DNA of 64,000 nt, from the NCBI GenBank assembly GCA_963931865.1, contig OZ007513.1:7424157-7488156 (forward strand), in the 5' to 3' direction. Shown here one piece after another: positions 1-11,106 of the stretch; position 1 is the stretch's first letter, and each line of letters starts with the position of its first letter. The stretch is from Axinella damicornis. Taxonomy: Eukaryota > Porifera > Demospongiae > Axinellida > Axinellidae. The notes beneath the pieces are model-generated. The model did no database searches. It was not told the origin of the DNA and worked only from the letters and a program-made list of their open reading frames with translations. The position numbers and the translations under genes are program-made.

Positions 1-1
1 A

Positions 2-348
2 AGCGTAAACTTGTGGGGTTTCTCTATGGATCCACCCCTCATGACACAAAAGGTCACTGAGTTGGTGTCTAGTGGGATAATGGGCATAGGTGAAGTTAAA
101 AGACACATCCACTTGTATATCACCAAACCCATATATGAAACCATATATGGACAGCAAAGAAGGCACTAGATTGGACGTCAACAAGGTACTACTACCCTAC
201 ACTCATCAACAGAGGCCCAACAATTCAGAAGGTCCATGACACTGTTCTCTGGGTGCTATATAATGTACAAACCCTATACACTAGAACTCTGAACTGTGAC
301 ACAGCAGTGACTACAGTTGCAGTGGATATGTAGGTAGCTAACAGAGGG
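2..348 (+). pseudogene. CARF/ALS2CR8-like N-terminal fragment of a MULE-type gene
   Basis: I see an open stretch from base 2 to about 174 that reads SVNLWGFSMDPPLMTQKVTE, then LVSSGIMGIGEVKRHIHLYI. It resembles the DNA-binding part of calcium-responsive transcription factor (CARF, ALS2CR8) proteins: a proline-flanked start, an ELV.xGI...EVKR core and an aromatic tail. A stop follows (positions 172-174). A second frame near 196-330 reads YYPTLINRGPTIQKV, which fits the YPT motif that comes next in that family. So one frameshift and one stop break it. The MULE fragment at 42845-43571 carries a similar leader, which suggests both are N-termini of one mobile family. The 5' part lies outside the window. 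The family assignment is from memory and moderate. Confidence 0.42.
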
Positions 349-1486
349 TGCATGGGGTTACAAACACTGCATGTTCACAGCTGCGAGTCCGCCACCGCAG
401 TGGGTGTGACTAAACAACACTGCCAACCAGTGATTCGATATCAAGCTCCTGAATGTTACGTCCAGAAAGCACAATTTTCGCCCAAAACAACACACTGGGA
501 CCACAGACAACTTTCATACTGACCACAAACTGTCAGCCATAAGAAGCCATGTGCATGTGTGGGTATGAATCATGTGATCAACTCCAAATATGGGATAATC
601 TTGACCCTTGGGGCTCAAGCAACAAAACATCTGTAGTGTAGTGTATGCACTGGGTTAGCAGTATCAGTATGTAATCAGTTCCTGATGACTTCCTGTTTTG
701 TACTATATATTGTGGAGTTCTGTCTATCTGCCATGTGCTGCATATGAAGTTGAGTTCTTTCATGCGTGTTCTCTGTAGTTCCTCCCTGGGCCGGACTGGA
801 CATTAAAACATCAGGCCTATAAGCACTGTTCATACACAGCATGGCTACGAAGACAACAACTACGACTGTGCTCACTACTGAAGCAATCAACACAGCTATG
901 GAGCATGGAACTCAACTAGGTCGGTCTACACTGAACCAGAACAAGAGTAGGCAATAACTTGGTAAAATGATGTCACATAGTAATGTTCTGTAGCTCTGTG
1001 TGAACTCCCTCATCTGTTTCAGATAACCATGTCCCCGAATACCCAAACACACATGCACACAGGCTCAAACTCAAGCAGAAGTGAAAGGTGGAAGCATGTT
1101 TTTTTCTCTGCCCACCAGCTGGTCATTGTGCTGTATACTGGTTATTGTGCTGTATACCATGTGAAGCTTGCCAGAGTCAACAGTAAAGTGTCTCGTCCAT
1201 TGTTTACCAATGACAGACCAAACTTGGAGCTTGAGCACAGGGGGACATCTTTTGCGAGTGGGGAAAGATTTTGTAACAGACGAATTATGACCTAGAGTGG
1301 TTTACTGCCTGCTTTCTAATACAAGCGACTCATGCAGGTTGCTGTCTCTTGCTCCTCTTTGGCAGTATACTGCATGGCAGTGGCCGAGTACATACATCAC
1401 GTCCACAAACCTTACAAACATTACTTGGCCACTGGAATGCATGTGGGTTTATGCACTAATGAAAGTGCATGCACAGTGTGCATACC
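349..1486. other. Non-coding stretch with no supported gene
   Basis: Short open frames on both strands here have no recognisable domain and no consistent codon pattern. I see no TIR, RNA gene or clear splice-bounded exon. Confidence 0.4.
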
Positions 1487-1554
1487 TAGCCTCGTTCCCA
1501 GGCTCCTTGAGCTTTTTGCACAAAAAGCTGGGGAGGAGCCTGGGAATGAAGCTA
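1487..1554. mobile_element. Short foldback MITE, GCCTCGTTCCCAGGC family
   Basis: The left arm TAGCCTCGTTCCCAGGCTCC pairs with the right arm GGAGCCTGGGAATGAAGCTA. The centre is itself palindromic (AGCTTTTTGCACAAAAAGCT). At 68 bp it is essentially two TIRs back to back. Related ends occur at 8590-8660, 23121-23205, 39500-39922 and 43645-44203, so this is a dispersed family. Length and arms fit a non-autonomous DNA transposon; the superfamily is not shown. Confidence 0.6.
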
Positions 1555-1583
1555 TGCATCATTTTCCCTTCCCTGTTTGAGAT

Positions 1584-1585
<2 letters not shown>

Positions 1586-1655
<70 letters not shown>
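1586..1655. repeat. (CA)n microsatellite
   Basis: About 70 bp of CA dinucleotide with one AA interruption. It is followed by a CTG/TTG-rich patch. Open frames across it are artefacts. Confidence 0.95.
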
Positions 1656-2149
1656 CTGCTGCTGTTGCTGTTGTCGGTACTGGTACTTCTGGATCCTGCT
1701 ATGGCTATACAGAGTATAACAGGTAGAAGACTGTGAGTAGGTGCTCATGTGAACAGTTGGGGAAGAGTGACAAATAATTTACAGAAATAATTCAGCTGAT
1801 CGAGATTCAACCCCCAACACCTGAGACACTCTCACCAGGACCCTAGCTGGGTAGAGGAGTGGAAGACAACTTCTTACTCATTACAGGAATGCTTATTACA
1901 CAGTATCCAGCATGAATATGATGACGTTATGCTGTCACTAATGAGGAGAAGGCACACTTGCTAAATACTTTATTCTCTAACTGCAGGAACCATGCTGAGC
2001 CTCCAAGATGAAAGTTGCCCTGATCACTTCCTCTGTGCTACTGATGACAAAGTTTTGAACATAATGGTCCTGAGTATGTGTAAATACCAGCATGCATGGC
2101 ATGCTCAAAGCTACGTACTGTGTACAGTATAGCTCCCTCAGTAACAAAC
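1656..2149. other. Intergenic, no gene seen
   Basis: No domain or repeat structure is evident between the CA repeat and the LINE fragment. Confidence 0.35.
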
Positions 2150-2595
2150 AAACCTGTTCAACCTTTCCATATCCAAAGGCTATTTACCAAACATGTGGAA
2201 AGCAGCAATTGAGTGCTGTACCCATACCAAAATCAAACCCTAAACATACGTAGTCCATCTTCATACAGGCCTATATCCCTACTCAGGCTCAGTACTAAGT
2301 AAGCTCCTGGAAAAGCATGTCCACTCATGCAGTACTTAGCATGCAGCCATCCGGCTGAATACCAACCACTTTCAGATACACAGTGGGGATTTCAGAGGGG
2401 TAAATCTACCATCACAGCACTACTCTCCATCACACAAGAATGGGCAAGGCTCCTAGATCAGAACCATGATATATGCTGGGCCACTACGCTTCCTCATATA
2501 CATTGACAGCATCTCTTCCATGACTCTATCAAGTTGGCACTATGCTGATGACATTATCAGTGGCCAGTAACAGAAAGAGAAATTCGGAAACTGAA
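2150..2595 (+). pseudogene. LINE reverse transcriptase fragment (CR1/L2/Jockey type), internally deleted
   Basis: Translating across frameshifts gives LFNLSISKGYLPNMWKAA, then the RPISLLS-like region (about 2270-2290), a KLLEKHV motif, and a QWGFQRGKST-like motif near 2385-2410. All are in the order expected for RT blocks 0-2 of non-LTR retrotransposons. At 2478-2570 the reading is LGPLRFLIYIDSISSMTL, then YADDI, which is the catalytic YADD block. The AFDxV aspartate block between them is missing, so there is an internal deletion of roughly 60-80 codons near 2470. Several stops and frameshifts make it dead. It resembles the LINE at 19454-20170 in wording of the motifs. Confidence 0.75.
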
Positions 2596-2710
2596 ATAAA
2601 AGTGAAGGATTTGGCGAACATGTGCCTCCCACTAGCAACTACAAGATTGGCTACTTTATTGGCTGACAATCCCAGATGAACTGGACAATGTGCCATGACA
2701 ACATTCCTGA

Positions 2711-3133
2711 ATGTATCGTATCACCAGTGATGATGTTGTCCTTTGGTGTGACGCTACAGTAGACGATGGTAATGCTCCAGTAGGTCAGCCCAATGCTCCT
2801 GCCATCTCTGATGTTACTCCTAGATGGCCAAAACAGGAGCCAATTTCGACTGCCTTAGTTGGTGCTGCTAATGTGATTGTCCACGCCATTTGCTCACCTC
2901 ACATGGGTCGCAAGACCGCTCCAATACAACCACCCCTGAATATAGCAACAGTCCCCTTAGGCCCGGGTATATCACTGGGAGAACTCAGACTAAAGGGCAT
3001 GGAACAATTAAATCCCTACAACAACTTCATGAGGATGATGTTTGTCCCTATCAGAATTCGAGGGGGAAAAAATGTCCAAAACATCAATACCTGTCAAGAA
3101 GACTTCCATCCTACCATGGAAAAACTTTTTTAG
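2711..3133 (+). other. Unassigned open stretch (140 codons)
   Basis: The frame beginning at 2711 is open for 140 codons and includes proline- and isoleucine-rich sequence. A second overlapping frame (2890-3141) is also open. I recognise no domain and no splice or start context that favours one. It may be chance or a decayed element piece. Confidence 0.15.
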
Positions 3134-3142
3134 TTAAGTAGG

Positions 3143-3220
3143 CGAAATGGCACTAATTCATTATTAGTAGGCGAAATGGGAGTAGGCGAAATGGGAGTAG
3201 GCGAAGTGGCACTAACCCAC
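3143..3220. repeat. Short tandem repeat, GTAGGCGAAATGG unit
   Basis: Four imperfect copies of GTAGGCGAAATGG(GA) lie in about 75 bp, two of them directly adjacent, with a CACTAA spacer motif at both ends. Confidence 0.6.
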
Positions 3221-3837
3221 GTACATGCTGTGCTGCCTGAATTGAGTGAAATATAAAAAGATTATGATGCGTGGAGAGGACTGTTGGCTCTGAAGAGCTC
3301 CCCGCAATAGCTGCTTCCAGGAATCACTCTTTGTGGTTGTAACTGTGTCAACAGTGTATAGTTACTCCCGCGAACTACAACCCCACTTAGGTAGCCCCTC
3401 CCTCAGGTGTGAACTTTTCTGCACTGTAAGTGCACTCTCCGCCCGCTTCCGCTTCCAGGATTACTTTAGTTTTGGGTTAACTGTGTGTGTGAATACCGTT
3501 ATAGATAGGCTGAAAAGTCACTGAATAGCAAATTTGGTAGAACCCATGAAGCCTCGATCTGCCTGCTGCCAGGTGTGAACTTTTGACCAGTCAATATTGC
3601 ATCTTGTAGCACCCGTGTGAACTTGACCAGTCACTGTAGTGAATTCTAGCATCCTCTGTACCCTGTTCTAAACTACCCTAAATGTATGAATCTGTTCAGA
3701 GCTATATTGCCAGTAGAAGGATATACACCTACAAACGGCCCCACCCCTCTATAGGTAGCAGCCGGTGTTGCAGAGGCACTTTCTGATACCACTTGGTGAC
3801 ATTAGCTTTTTGTGTCAAAGAGTGAATTAGTGCACCT

Positions 3838-4235
3838 GTGCAACCTGATAACTATGGCCAATACCTGCCTGTCGTGTACAATGAGGATAGCCAGGCTGTG
3901 CAGTGTGACGTCTGCAACAAATGGGCATACATAGGCTGTGTGGGGGTCACAAAGCAGGCTTACAAGCTAGCAGGGAAACTGGAAGGATTTCAATGGTTGT
4001 GCCCTAGTTGCCTTGATGACTGGAGGTCCTTGAGACCCCTAGTCTTGAACCTTGAGGGTGAAATCAAGGCACTGCAAGTGGAAGCCTCTTAGTCTGAAAG
4101 AGCTCCAATTGGCAATGAAGGAGCTATCTGGTGTTATTGAGTTTATAACAGCAGACTGCCCCTCAGCCACCTCCCCTTCCTTGCCTACGAGCCTAGACCC
4201 ACTCATCCCAGTGGCACGACAAAACAACTCATGAT
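3838..4235 (+). pseudogene. PHD-finger plus coiled-coil fragment, probably a retroelement ORF1
   Basis: The reading YGQYLPVVYNEDSQAVQCDV, then CNKWAYIGCVGVTKQ, ends in WLCPSC. This is the Cys-x2-Cys ... His/Cys ... W-x-C-x2-C pattern of the C-terminal half of a PHD finger. It is the type that precedes RT genes in several invertebrate LINE families and also occurs in chromatin proteins. After a frame change at about 4080-4092 the sequence continues as SLKELQLAMKELSGVIEF, a plausible coiled coil. The first zinc ligands would lie upstream of 3838, possibly in another exon. Zinc binding is inferred from the family. Confidence 0.6.
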
Positions 4236-4539
4236 GATAACTATACATTTTGCACGATAAATTCTAGATGTAGCATCATGTCCCTGAGCACCAGAAGTAG
4301 CAGACGACGACTATCCTACAAGGATGAGGCAACCACTTCGGATACGTATGAGAGGTCAGGTAACTATAAATTCCTCAACTGACATTTGGCATTATGCAAG
4401 GTCCAGCATGAGCACATGTCTTATGTGCAAACATGGAAAAGTGTTCAGGCTTGCAAATTGGTAGCAGAAAAGGTATTACACCAGAGGATTTAATCTGCCG
4501 TCCATACCGGGATGATGTTCGTAGGATGGTTGGAAAATC

Positions 4540-5600
4540 CTGACTATGTGCCTAGATGAAAGGTGTGTGTCAAATGCTGCATCAAGGAATGTACTGAGGT
4601 TTCTTATGTATATATACAGTAATATAGATACTGTTGAGAAATTGTTGCCCATTTTTGAAGAGCACACTGAGGGAGACACAATTCTAATTCCAACTCTGCT
4701 GTGTAAGTCCCACTGCTGGATATTCAGTTGCGTCCATCCAAACGTGTGGACAATTCAAGAGAACCCACCAATTCTTATTGGAAGTATGGGAAGCATTATA
4801 TAGAACAATGATTAAAGCATTTCTGAACCAGCGTGAGTCTCCAACAACAGAAGACCCCCTGAAGATCATATCCAGTATGATCACATCAAAGCCCGTACCA
4901 TTCAACCGTGAAACTGAGTGATATCATCTCAGACACTGAGTCGGTTGTTGCAAAAAACTATGAGGGGTTTAAAAAACCAGAAACTGGCTGTAGCGGATGA
5001 AACCTGGAAGTTTTGGATCCAGTTCGTGTTTCAAGATGTTGCTGCATATATTGGACTCTTCCTGGCTATAAGGAGTGGAGACTGGAGTCTCAGAACAGCA
5101 TGCATAAAACAGATGGCACCGGTTTTTACAGCATTTGATCATGCAACTATTGCAAACTGATCTCTCGACACCTAGCAGATTTGCTTTGCATGCCACAATC
5201 CATCCTCACGATGTTTCAGCAGGGTGCATTTGTAGCCAGTATCAGGACAGGACATGGCATTCTGTTGCTATAGACGAAGCCCACGAAATGCTGATAAACA
5301 AAGCATGTAAAATGTCTGTTGTTCGACCATCTCCAGATTATGTAAACAGAATTGCCCACTACCTGCCTTACAGAATAACTCCCCCGAGTCACACTACAAG
5401 AGCTTGCCCTCCACCCAATCTGCATCGGCAGCACAGCAACACAGAGCATGGGTGGAGGACATTCGACAACACATTTGGGACCGCATCACTCATGAAAATG
5501 AAATGCTTCCCTCCACAGAAGCACTATGGCATTATTGGACAAGATCATGTTGGATCATTGACATGTGGAGGCAGGCCGATCATAACGCTATGCAACTTGC
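4540..5600 (+). pseudogene. Conserved uncharacterised gene fragment of a repeated invertebrate family
   Basis: A chain of frames can be followed. The best part, 5005-5335, reads TWKFWIQFVFQDVAAYIGLF, then LAIRSGDWSLRTACIKQMAP. After a frame change near 5155 it gives a DEAHEMLINKACKMSVVRP motif and VNRIAHYLPYR. A final piece near 5500-5590 reads LPSTEALWHYWTRSCWIIDMW. I recall this kind of protein as many near-identical copies in sponge and cnidarian genomes, but I cannot name its function. The DEAHE string is not in a helicase context, since there is no Walker A before it. At least two frameshifts make this copy broken. It runs directly into gypsy sequence. Confidence 0.45.
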
Positions 5601-5604
5601 TCCT

Positions 5605-6132
5605 GGTACAACACTCCGTTTGCCTGGTGAATTTTTTGACCCAGGATCCTCCACCGCTCTTGCAGATCCAGCGGACTATGTCACCCGGCTCAAGCTTGTT
5701 ATGTCCAAACTGAAGGCCACACCAGTACGGAAGCAGACACCAAGGAAGACCCACGTCCATGGTGACCTCTCTTCATCCACACATGTATTTATCAGATGCG
5801 ACGGAGTGAAGACATCTCTGCAAAAATCATATGACGGGCCCTACAAGGTCCTTAAGCGAGGTGACAAGTATTTCACCGTAGAGGTCAGAGGCAAGCAAGA
5901 CGTAGTATCTCTGGACCGCTTAAAACCTGCCCTTATGGACTTGCTACCAACACCACCCAAATCTATATCGACCCCCCCCCAACCAGACCCAAGTCAACAG
6001 GTGTCACCACCAACTAACAAGCCGCCTGAAGTGTTTACACCAGTGACGACTCGATCAGGCCGGCGTGTTCATTGGCCTGCACGTTTCCTGTCATCCCTCA
6101 CCTTGTTCACTGGGGGGGGGGGGAGGGAGTAC
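5605..6132 (+). pseudogene. Ty3/gypsy integrase C-terminus and polypurine tract
   Basis: Within an open frame ending at 6159 I read LRLPGEFF, then HVFIRCDGVKTSLQKSYDGP and YKVLKRGDKYFTVEV, then SLDRLKP. This is the GPY/F module at the C-terminus of gypsy integrases, followed by a proline-rich tail and the TRSGRRVHWPARF motif that closes many gypsy pol proteins. A run of twelve G (6112-6123) followed by AGGGAG is a good polypurine primer for plus-strand synthesis. The catalytic integrase core, RNase H and RT are absent upstream, so only the 3' end of the element remains. Confidence 0.8.
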
Positions 6133-6600
6133 TGTAGTAGCGGACAGAACTCCTATTGATTATGTTTATTGATTATCTTGAGCACGTGTTGTGGATGCAA
6201 GTGGTATTTGGCTGTTTGTCCTCAGTTCTCATATTGTTGTCTGATTGTTGAGTAAGTCAAGCAACTGTACTTACAGCTTCGTGGATGAGCCCCTACCCAG
6301 CCCTAGGGATTGTTTCAGTTAATGTTATTATCCTCTACTAAGCTGATTTCAGTTGCAACACTCACATAATTATTGTTTACAAGGGAATGATACTTCTCAA
6401 ATGTCCCCCCCCCCAATCCCAAACCTAAATCCAAATTCAAAACTACACATCTAGAGAAAAGTTGCTACAGTCCACGACAACCTTGAGGGAGGGTTCCAAC
6501 AGTCAGAAGGTATGCTTTCCTCTATGTATGCATGTGTGTGTGCCAGCAATTCAATATCATTGTTTGTTAGCGAGATCTGCAGCATTCCAGACTGCCCATA
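6133..6600 (+). repeat. Probable start of a 3' LTR, right edge not located
   Basis: TGTAGTAGCGG directly follows the polypurine tract, as a 3' LTR should. The other gypsy LTR in this window (36274) also starts TGTAGTA. I could not find a matching 5' copy or a clear CA end, so the extent is a guess. Confidence 0.35.
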
Positions 6601-8138
6601 TATACACAGAAGAGGAAGTTAAAGGTTAAAGGTTGCCCTAACCAATTGCTTGACAGTACCTCCCACTTCTGTTGTACTAATCACAGCACATTTCATGTGA
6701 ACCAAAGTTGGGATAGAGAATAATTATTTTTAGCTGCTGTGCAGAGGAAGTATGAGAGTGCACGCCGACAGAGAAGGGACGATTTCGAGGAAACTACTTA
6801 AGTAACAAAGAAGTAAAGGGCTAGATGCTCTTGCATCAAAGCTGCTTGCAGAATCTCTCGTAGTTTCTCATGCCCAACTTGGAGAGTAGCTAGCAGCTAC
6901 TGTGGTCAAGTCCTAGCGAAATGAAGTAATGGGAAAAACTCTCCATTGACCATATGTCAGAAGAATCAGATGATCCAAATGATCCCAATACCCTGATAGT
7001 TCATAAGCTTTATGTAATGCAGTATTTTATCTGCACTTCAAACAGCCAACATCAAGTCATTCTTCCTTAGGAGGGTATCATGGTCAGCCATTGGAACAAA
7101 CATTAGAGGAAGGAGATGGCTACATACGTGTTCTTTGCAGACTACTTGGAGGAGTGCAAAGGTTGGCATTGCTATACGTATGTGCACAATAGTAAACATG
7201 GTGGCATGAACGCGTTGGCATATCAGTCAGTCAGTCGTTGCATGACATCGGCGAAATCGCGCAATTTTGCTCATGAATAATTAATGAGATGACGTCACTC
7301 ACATACGGTTATATAGAGTTATTAATCTGTTTACGTTTTCCCATGGCGGCAACCGGAATAAACAAGGGGGGCTTCTCTCTTTGATGCGGCTAGCAGCCCT
7401 TTCAAGCTTTTAACTTCACACAACCAGATGAATTCCAGACATTCAATTCAGCGTTCATATCTATGATAAACGAACTTGTGCCTGTACAGATATAACTGCA
7501 ACAGAAAAGCGTTGCAGTTATATTTGAACTGACAAATATTTGAACTGATGATCATATTTGAACTGATAATCATATTTGAACTGATAATCATATTTGAACT
7601 GATAATCATATTTGCCAAAGGCAGTGAGCAGAGGTGTGAAGTGCTGATCCGTCTTCCACGCAAAGCGCGGAAAAATTTTTTCGCGGTCATTTGACTTTTT
7701 TTGGCAGTTACAGCAAATCAGGCCTTCCGGGAGTCGTCTTTCTACTCAAGGTATGAAAATGCAAATTTAACAATATAGCTTGCAGAAGCTTGATGATGTG
7801 TTGGAACATAGAGCATGCGCATGTGCAATACAATGTCTCGCATGTGCATGTGTTGAAGATGGTGACTGTACTGATGGGTGCTGTCAGTAAATTTGGGGGC
7901 GTGTAAACCCATCGCTTGATTGCTGATGCCAATGGGTGAGAGTGGTGGAGTGAACTGTAGATTGTCCTACTTGCAAGACTTGTGGCAAGGCCGTTCCTGA
8001 TTGTTGTGACGAAGCAGCATTTGTGCATACAGCGCACTGGGTAAGTGCTCTACTGGGCACCTCTAGTTTCGAATGCATGCCTCAACAGTGTAAATGATGA
8101 AAGTGTAATTGAGCTGACATCTCTTCTCTGCACACAAG
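6601..8138. other. Mostly non-coding stretch with one tandem repeat
   Basis: No protein match is seen on either strand from 6.6 to 7.5 kb. A Cys-rich frame at 7946-8040 (DCPTCKTCGKAVPDCCDEAA) ends at a good splice donor (TGG then GTAAGTGC at about 8040). It could be an exon just upstream of the HECT-like piece, but an in-frame stop precedes it closely. Confidence 0.25.
7533..7612. repeat. 18-bp tandem repeat (ATATTTGAACTGATAATC)
   Basis: Four to five copies of an 18-bp unit, the last three nearly identical, the first two diverged. Because 18 is a multiple of three, both strands stay open across it, which creates a spurious reading frame. Confidence 0.85.
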
Positions 8139-8298
8139 GTGGTGGAGAGGTGTCTTTGGATTGAGCTTCTTCAGTGGAGCGCCAAAGATACCTCCACTTG
8201 GCTTTGACATTGCACCATCCCTTTCCTTTCATCATGAAGCCATCTACCCAACAGCGTCCACATGTGCATTACAACTAATGCTTCCGACTACCAATTGA
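8139..8298 (+). pseudogene. HECT-like C-terminal fragment
   Basis: From 8161 one frame reads FFSGAPKIPPLGFDIAPSLS and then YPTASTCALQLMLPTTN before a stop at 8296-8298. The TGS..PPLGF and LPTASTC...L.LP pattern, where the Cys is the catalytic thioester residue, matches the C-lobe of HECT-type ubiquitin ligases and the HECT-like domains in many invertebrate multi-copy genes. A polypyrimidine acceptor (TTCTCTGCACACAAG, ending 8138) lies just upstream, so this could be the last exon. The terminal segment after the Cys is shortened by the stop. Only about 45 residues are visible. Confidence 0.45.
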
Positions 8299-8762
8299 AG
8301 GTCAGAATGACACAAGCATTCACCTGTCATGGGGTTGTGGATTGATCTGAACTTCTCATCATGAATTCATGATGAGCCAACGTTTGGCTCTGGTATCACT
8401 TTGTTTTTGGTTTATACTCACTCAGATGATCCAACATTTTGGCTAGTTGGCACATCAAAATGATCAGTTTTTCATCATAGTTACGGCCTCCCTTACAATC
8501 ACGGGTGCACGTGCAGTGAAAATATTACAATCACGGGTGCACGTACAGTGAAATATTAATCTTGGGGGGATGGGTCACTTTCACTTTATATAGAGTGTCC
8601 CCCATATACCCTCGTCTCATTGCTTGCAAAGCTGGAAAGGACCTGGGGATGAGGCTGTCTGTGTCAGTTGTCCAGCTTAATTGTACATGTGAACTGCTGA
8701 CCCTGGGAAACATGGCTATAGAGAGGTACATTACGGAACAAAAATAACATCTTGCTTACAGA
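8299..8762. other. Non-coding, with a diverged GCCTCATTCC-type end
   Basis: A 30-bp direct repeat (ACAATCACGGGTGCACGT) occurs at about 8497 and 8528. At 8600-8660 CTCGTCTCATTGCTTGCAAAGC and GACCTGGGGATGAGGCT look like a decayed copy of the GCCTCGTTCCCAGG foldback family. Confidence 0.35.
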
Positions 8763-9261
8763 TACCGTATTTCCGCGAATAGACACCGCCCTCGAATAAA
8801 CGCCGCACAATTGGAGGCGCTGAGTGAAATAAACGCCGCCCTCGAATAAACGCCGCGGCGGGTTAGCATGCGTGGAAGACAGTCTAAGTCCTCGAGCTCG
8901 TCGTCATCCCCCTCCATAATATGCATCCCGCGAAGGCATCTTCACCGTCGTCCTCGTCCCGTGTGTATCGCTTTGACGCAAAGCCTCAGGCTACGACTAA
9001 TCAAAGTCGCTCAGTGTTCCAGCTGCGGATCGCGGACGGCACTTGCCGAATCTTGCCCATTTGAGTTGTTGTTTTGTGTGTCTCTCGACCGAAAATTCTA
9101 CTTTCTCACCTGCTTGTTGACGCAATTCGACGGGGAGCTAGCTGTGTACGTGGCACTGTCATACTGCCGAAAGTAATAAACGCCGCCCTCGAATAGTGGC
9201 CGCACCAAACTGACCAACGAAATAAATAAACGCCGCGGCGTCTATTCGCGGAAATACGGTA
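8763..9261. mobile_element. TIR DNA element with TA duplication (Tc1/mariner-type MITE)
   Basis: The left end ACCGTATTTCCGCGAATAGAC is matched by GTCTATTCGCGGAAATACGGT on the right, a near-perfect 23-bp terminal inverted repeat. TA lies at each outer end (8763-8764, 9260-9261), as a Tc1/mariner target duplication would. Subterminal AATAAACGCCGCCCTCG motifs recur in direct orientation near both ends. No transposase fragment is visible inside, so it is non-autonomous. The superfamily call rests on the TA only. Confidence 0.7.
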
Positions 9262-9524
9262 CTCGGAATATACATGTACAGGTACACACAAGTGTGGATA
9301 GATGGTCAAGAGGATGCTGGCCACTATGCCAACATTTTGCTGTGTGTGGTTCTCTGTCTTCCATGCATTCAGCAGGTAGGTACAAAATAAATTGGAAATA
9401 GTTAGGTATACAAGATTTGAGCTGGCTGTCGAACTTAAATGTTCAATTAACTACATACATACAAACAATGATGGATACACACACATTTCTTTACCCTGTA
9501 GCTGTTGGAAGCATCCAAGACTAC

Positions 9525-10000
9525 TGACACAATGCCACCCACCCCCGAGACATGTTGCTACTCACCTCCAAGACCAGTGACATGCTGCCACCAACCTCCA
9601 AGACAGCTGACATGCTGCCACCACCTCCAAGACCGGTGACATGCTGCCACCCACCTCCGAGACACCTGACATGCTGCCACCAACCTCCAAGACAGCTGAC
9701 ATGCTGCCACCACCTCCAAGACCGGTGACATGCTGCCACCCACCTCCGAGACACCTGACATGCTGCCACCCACCTCCGAGAGAGCTGACATGCTGCCACC
9801 TGCCTCTGAGCCAGCTGACGTGCTGCCACCCACCACCAAGACCAGTGACATTCTTCCACCCACCTTTGAAACAGTTGACATGCTGCCACCCACCTCCAAG
9901 ACGGTGACATGCTGCCACTCGCCTCCGAGACACCTGACATGCAGCCACCCACCTCCGAGACCAGTGACATGCTGCCACCCACCTTCGAGACAGCTGACAT
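9525..10000. repeat. Minisatellite, about 30-bp unit (ACATGCTGCCACCCACCTCCGAGAC...)
   Basis: About 15 imperfect copies of a 29-30 bp unit. Units of 30 bp keep frame and units of 29 bp shift it, so several frames on both strands look like repeat proteins (for example MLPPTSETPD). I see no start context, signal peptide or flanking exon to support a real protein. Confidence 0.9.
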
Positions 10001-10584
10001 GCAGCTATTGTGTGTCGGTTTTATCCCAACATACTGTCTACCGAGAGATAAACTGGATTCAACAAGCTCAGGAGTGCAGCTTGAGCATCATTGTCAGCCA
10101 GAAGAGAATTGGGTGCTGTTCATGCAACTCAATTTTTTGGAGTCCAGCCAGGGGCTTCCAGCACATCCGACAAAAATAACCCAGTGCCACCCTCTGTACC
10201 TGGACCCTTACACAATTTACCAAGCAGGAAATTGTCCAGACAGCGTACTTCCCTGATGGAACAAGCTCAGATTTAACTTCCATCGGGACGTTTTACAGTC
10301 TGATTGTTGAAGGGTCAGCACAGATGCATGGAACACCCACTCTTGCCAGTCCAGGCCAGTTGGGATCATGATGTACTGGAACGTCGTACAGGCAGTATCA
10401 AAGAAGGGCAATATAGTCAATATACAAGGTCGTTCAAGCCATGATGAGACATTAGCCAAATGGCAAGAAGTTTGAAACTATCCATGATGGTGTTGCACAT
10501 GCAGTGTATACATTGTGTTGTATGCTCTTTCTCCACAGCTGTTCATCAAACACATCCCAGTTACAAGGGGGAGTAGGGCGTTTA
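10001..10584. other. Spacer between minisatellites, no gene seen
   Basis: Open frames here are short and without domains. Confidence 0.35.
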
Positions 10585-10975
10585 TGAGCTGTTTCCCCCT
10601 ATGGCAGGGTGAAGGGGGTAGACTGTTCTCCCCATATGGCAGGGTGGAGGGGGTAGATCGACTGTTCTCCCCATATGGCAGGGTGGAGGGGGTAGTACTC
10701 CCATATGGCAGGGTGGAGGGGGTAGACTGTTCTCCCCCTATGGCAGGGTGGAGGGGGTAGACCCATATGGCAGGGTGGAGGGGGTAGACTGTTCTCCCCA
10801 TATGGCAGGGTGGAGGGGGTAGACTGTTCTCCCCATATGGCAGGGTGGAGGGGGTAGACTGTTCTCCCCATATGGCAGGGTGGAGGGGGTAGACTGTTCT
10901 CCCCATATGGCAGGGTGGAGGGGGTAGACTGTTCTCCCCATATGGCAGGGTGGAGGGGGTAATACTCCCCTATGA
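10585..10975. repeat. Minisatellite block 1, GGCAGGGTGGAGGGGGTAGACTG unit
   Basis: About eleven copies of a unit near 35 bp (CCCCATATGGCAGGGTGGAG plus GGGGTAGACTGTTCT), with shorter variants. The strand is strongly G-rich on plus, with runs of five G in every unit. Confidence 0.92.
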
Positions 10976-11106
10976 TTCTACCAGGACCATACATGTTATT
11001 CAGATTCATCCAACGGCATACATTACCACTGTTGTACATGTATCAGCTAGTGTGATGGCCCCCACAGGCTCAACATTCTCGTTTTGCTCCTTACTGCCTA
11101 ATTTCT

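Noticed and set aside
2711..3133. A 140-codon frame as a confident gene
   Set aside because: No domain, a second frame is equally open, and no splice or start support. Listed only as an unassigned open stretch.
5135..5713. DEAH-type helicase suggested by DEAHEM
   Set aside because: No Walker A, no other helicase motifs, and the surrounding conserved text belongs to an unrelated repeated family.
8868..9176. A 102-codon Ser/Arg-rich frame
   Set aside because: It lies inside the 8763-9261 TIR element, has no transposase motif, and is probably non-coding.
9521..10256. Repeat-protein-like frames (MLPPTSETPD and minus-strand GGSMS repeats)
   Set aside because: They follow from a 30-bp minisatellite unit; frame changes at 29-bp units and lack of start or splice context argue against a gene.
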